Of a stretch of DNA of 64,000 nt, positions 62,195 through 64,000 are shown one piece after another. Below the pieces are notes generated by a model. The model saw nothing but the letters and a program-made list of their open reading frames with translations. It was not told the DNA's origin and searched no databases. This stretch comes from Rhodobium gokarnense (GTDB lineage Bacteria > Pseudomonadota > Alphaproteobacteria > Rhizobiales > Rhodobiaceae): NCBI RefSeq assembly GCF_025961475.1, contig NZ_JAOQNS010000002.1:186001-250000 (forward strand), given 5' to 3'. The position numbers were made by a program, and so were the translations under genes. Every line of letters starts with the position of its first letter. The stretch's first letter is position 1.

Positions 62195-63367
62195 ATGCTG
62201 ATGGAATCGCTGCGCGCCGAGGCCCGTGAGGCCCCGGAAAGCGGTATCGTCGAAGTCATGACATACGGCTGGGAGCGCCCCGGCCTGATCCCGCTGTGGG
62301 CCGGCGAGGGCGACCTGCCGACGCCGGAGTTCATCCGCGATGCCGCCAGCCGCTCGCTCGCCGACGGCGAGACCTTCTACACCAGCCAGCGCGGCATTCC
62401 CGAACTGCGTCAGGCGCTTGCCGACTATCACACCCGGCTCTACGGCCGCCCGTTCCAGCCGGAACGCTTCTTCGTCACCGGCTCGGGCATGCAGGCGATC
62501 CAGATCGCCGTCGATGCGGTCGCCGGCGCCGGCGACGAGGTTCTGGTGCCGTCCCCGGCCTGGCCGAACATCGTCGCCGCCCTTGGCGTCTCCGGCGCAC
62601 GGCCGGTGGAGCTGCCGATGTTCCTCGGTAATGACGGCTGGGTGCTCGACCTGGAACGGCTGAAGGCCGCGATCACGCCGAAGACCCGCGCCATCTTCCT
62701 CAACTCGCCGTCGAACCCGACCGGCTGGGTCGCCGGCCGCGAGGTGCTCGCCGAGATCCTGGACCTCGCCCGCAAGGAGGGGCTCTGGATCATTTCCGAC
62801 GAGGTCTATTCCCGCTTCTATTTCGGCGATGCCCCGCGCGCGCCCTCCTTCTACGACGTTGCCGAGGACGACGACCGCATCCTCTACGTCAACACCTTTT
62901 CCAAGAACTGGGCGATGACCGGCTGGCGCGTCGGCTGGATTTCCGCCGCCCCGGAACTCGGCCAGGTGATCGAGAACCTGATCCAGTATTCCACCTCGGG
63001 CGTCGCCGTCTTCATGCAGCGCGCCGCCGTCGCCGCCCTCAATGACGGCGAGGCGTTCGTCGCCGAACAGGTGGCGCGCGCCCGCTCCGGCCGCGACCTC
63101 ATCTGCTCGGCGCTGGAGCGCACCGGGCGCACCCGCTTTGCCTGGCCGGCCGGCGCCTTCTACCTGTTCTTTGCCGTCGACGGCGAACCCGATACCTCGA
63201 AACTCGGCCTGCGCCTCGTCGACGAGGCCAATATCGGCCTTGCCCCCGGGACCGCCTTCGGCGCCGGCGGCGAGGGCTATATGCGGCTCTGTTTCGCCCG
63301 CGGAGCCGACGGGCTGCAGACGGCGACGGATCGACTGGTGACCTGGCTGCAAACTTCCTGTGCCTGA
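62195..63367 (+). CDS. Class I/II pyridoxal-phosphate aminotransferase
   Basis: The 390-residue fold-type I aminotransferase has GSGMQAIQIAVDAVAG, the aspartate-family SNPTGW, DEVYSRFYFG and the PLP lysine in FSKNWAMTGWRVG (Lys237), with the terminal carboxylate-binding Arg in MRLCFA. The overall form suggests an aspartate/aromatic or related 2-oxoacid-dependent enzyme; substrate not determinable. ATG 62195 is used (AAAGGG upstream); ATG 62201 is an alternative. Stands alone after mscL. Confidence 0.9.
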   Translation: MLMESLRAEAREAPESGIVEVMTYGWERPGLIPLWAGEGDLPTPEFIRDAASRSLADGETFYTSQRGIPELRQALADYHTRLYGRPFQPERFFVTGSGMQAIQIAVDAVAGAGDEVLVPSPAWPNIVAALGVSGARPVELPMFLGNDGWVLDLERLKAAITPKTRAIFLNSPSNPTGWVAGREVLAEILDLARKEGLWIISDEVYSRFYFGDAPRAPSFYDVAEDDDRILYVNTFSKNWAMTGWRVGWISAAPELGQVIENLIQYSTSGVAVFMQRAAVAALNDGEAFVAEQVARARSGRDLICSALERTGRTRFAWPAGAFYLFFAVDGEPDTSKLGLRLVDEANIGLAPGTAFGAGGEGYMRLCFARGADGLQTATDRLVTWLQTSCA

Positions 63368-63444
63368 TTGCCAGCAAGGCCTTGTGAGTATTCGGTAGAT
63401 TCCCTTATGCTCAGGCCGTGGGGAATTATGCCGGAAGAGAGGCG

Positions 63445-64000
63445 ATGCGGCAGGACAACAGGAGCACGATATCGGAGACCGGAACCGTTTCCGAAGCGCG
63501 CATGGCAAGCATGCTGGACACGGCCGTCGATGGCATCATTGTCATGGACGACGCGATGCGCATCCTGGTGTTCAACAAGGCCTGCGAGAAGCTTTTCGGG
63601 TATAGCGCGGTGGAGGTCGTCGGCTCGAACGTGGCCGTGATCATGCCGCCGGAATACGCCAACCACCACAACGGCTATGTGACGCGCTACCTGGAAACCG
63701 GCCAGGAGCGGATCATCGGCATCGGCCGCGAGGTGCTTGGCATGCACCGGGACGGCACTATCTTCCCGGTCGAGCTTTCGGTGGGCGAGGCAAAAACGCC
63801 GGAAGGACGCCAGTTCATCGGCATCATGCGCGACGTCCGGTCCCGCAAGGAGGTCGAGAAGCGCCTGAAGGACCTGCAGTCGCAACTCGTCCACATGGCG
63901 CGCATCAGCGCCATGGACGAGATGGGTGCGGCCATCGCCCACGAACTGAACCAGCCGCTGACCGCGGTGATGCTCTATCTGCAGGCGGTGCTGAGGCGCC
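63445..64000 (+). CDS. FixL-like haem-PAS sensor histidine kinase, N-terminal part
   Basis: The first 185 residues are present; the gene runs off the right edge. A PAS domain (about 20-135) follows the FixL haem pocket: His75 in HHNGYVTRY aligns with the haem-ligand His200 of Bradyrhizobium FixL, Arg81 with Arg206 and Arg95 in IIGIGR with Arg220; the position of His214 is Arg89. The kinase motif is IAHELNQPL (His166). No N-terminal membrane segment, so it is a soluble oxygen sensor candidate. GAAGAGAGG precedes ATG 63445; GTG 63418 is an alternative. A FixJ partner would lie beyond the window. Confidence 0.85.
   Translation, partial: MRQDNRSTISETGTVSEARMASMLDTAVDGIIVMDDAMRILVFNKACEKLFGYSAVEVVGSNVAVIMPPEYANHHNGYVTRYLETGQERIIGIGREVLGMHRDGTIFPVELSVGEAKTPEGRQFIGIMRDVRSRKEVEKRLKDLQSQLVHMARISAMDEMGAAIAHELNQPLTAVMLYLQAVLRR

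Overview
The window reads as a chromosomal segment of a high-GC (mid-60s percent by eye) alphaproteobacterium, most likely Hyphomicrobiales/Rhizobiales. The indications are a GcrA cell-cycle regulator, a class I lysyl-tRNA synthetase, an alphaproteobacterial phoR-pstSCAB-phoU-phoB order, a SAM-II riboswitch ahead of metZ, long-form dCTP deaminase and PstC/PstA proteins, and Rhizobiales-type intergenic palindromes. I cannot name the species. No prophage, insertion sequence, CRISPR array or integration module is visible; this is mostly core genome with small accessory patches.

Layout. 1-3.3 kb: end of a 2-oxoacid:ferredoxin oxidoreductase operon (alpha tail, beta, and a GltD-like flavoprotein fused to a two-cluster ferredoxin). 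3.3-5.6 kb: repeats, a lytic transglycosylase and polyphosphate kinase 2. 5.7-13.5 kb: the complete phosphate regulon with a three-repeat Pho box ahead of pstS. 13.5-17.7 kb: gcrA facing phoB across a bidirectional terminator, then an argD-argF-hslO operon of overlapping genes. 17.8-22.7 kb: an RND efflux pair whose pump carries a membrane insertion. 22.7-23.6 kb: a 416-bp tandem repeat array. 23.7-29.5 kb: single genes (hydrolase, sterol desaturase-like enzyme, solute-binding protein, large glycosyltransferase, carboxymuconolactone decarboxylase-like protein). 29.8-32.5 kb: tRNA-Gly(CCC), a NaChBac-type ion channel and dcd. 32.6-35.3 kb: phosphatase - response regulator - sensor kinase operon behind a 22-bp palindrome. 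35.3-42.9 kb: SAM-II riboswitch/metZ, a TadG-like protein, CDP-alcohol phosphatidyltransferase, apaG, trkH, a TerB-like protein and lysK. 42.9-51.3 kb: signalling genes (stand-alone receiver, winged-helix/TPR protein, soluble PAS chemoreceptor, and an operon of a periplasmic phosphate-type binding protein with a GGDEF-EAL protein) and two small membrane proteins. 51.4-61.5 kb: a carbon-uptake/signalling locus with a sodium:solute symporter plus DUF4212 small subunit, divergent LuxR-type regulator and SSS-PAS-kinase-receiver hybrid (CrbR/CrbS = ErdR/MxtR type), an unknown protein, and a fusion of DnaQ-like exonuclease, CBS pair and DUF294 nucleotidyltransferase. 61.6-64 kb: mscL, an aminotransferase and the start of a FixL-like haem-PAS kinase.

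Best candidate for new biology: the 51.4-61.5 kb locus. A symporter-derived sensor kinase and its regulator sit beside a protein joining a nucleotide-removing domain, an adenine-nucleotide-sensing domain and a nucleotide-transferring domain. I infer that nucleotidylation or a nucleotide signal is coupled to acetate/short-chain carboxylate use. Other points worth checking are the SAM-II riboswitch with an apparent terminator platform, the gcrA/argD intergenic promoter with paired GANTC sites followed at once by a terminator-like hairpin, and the permease-less binding protein/c-di-GMP operon.
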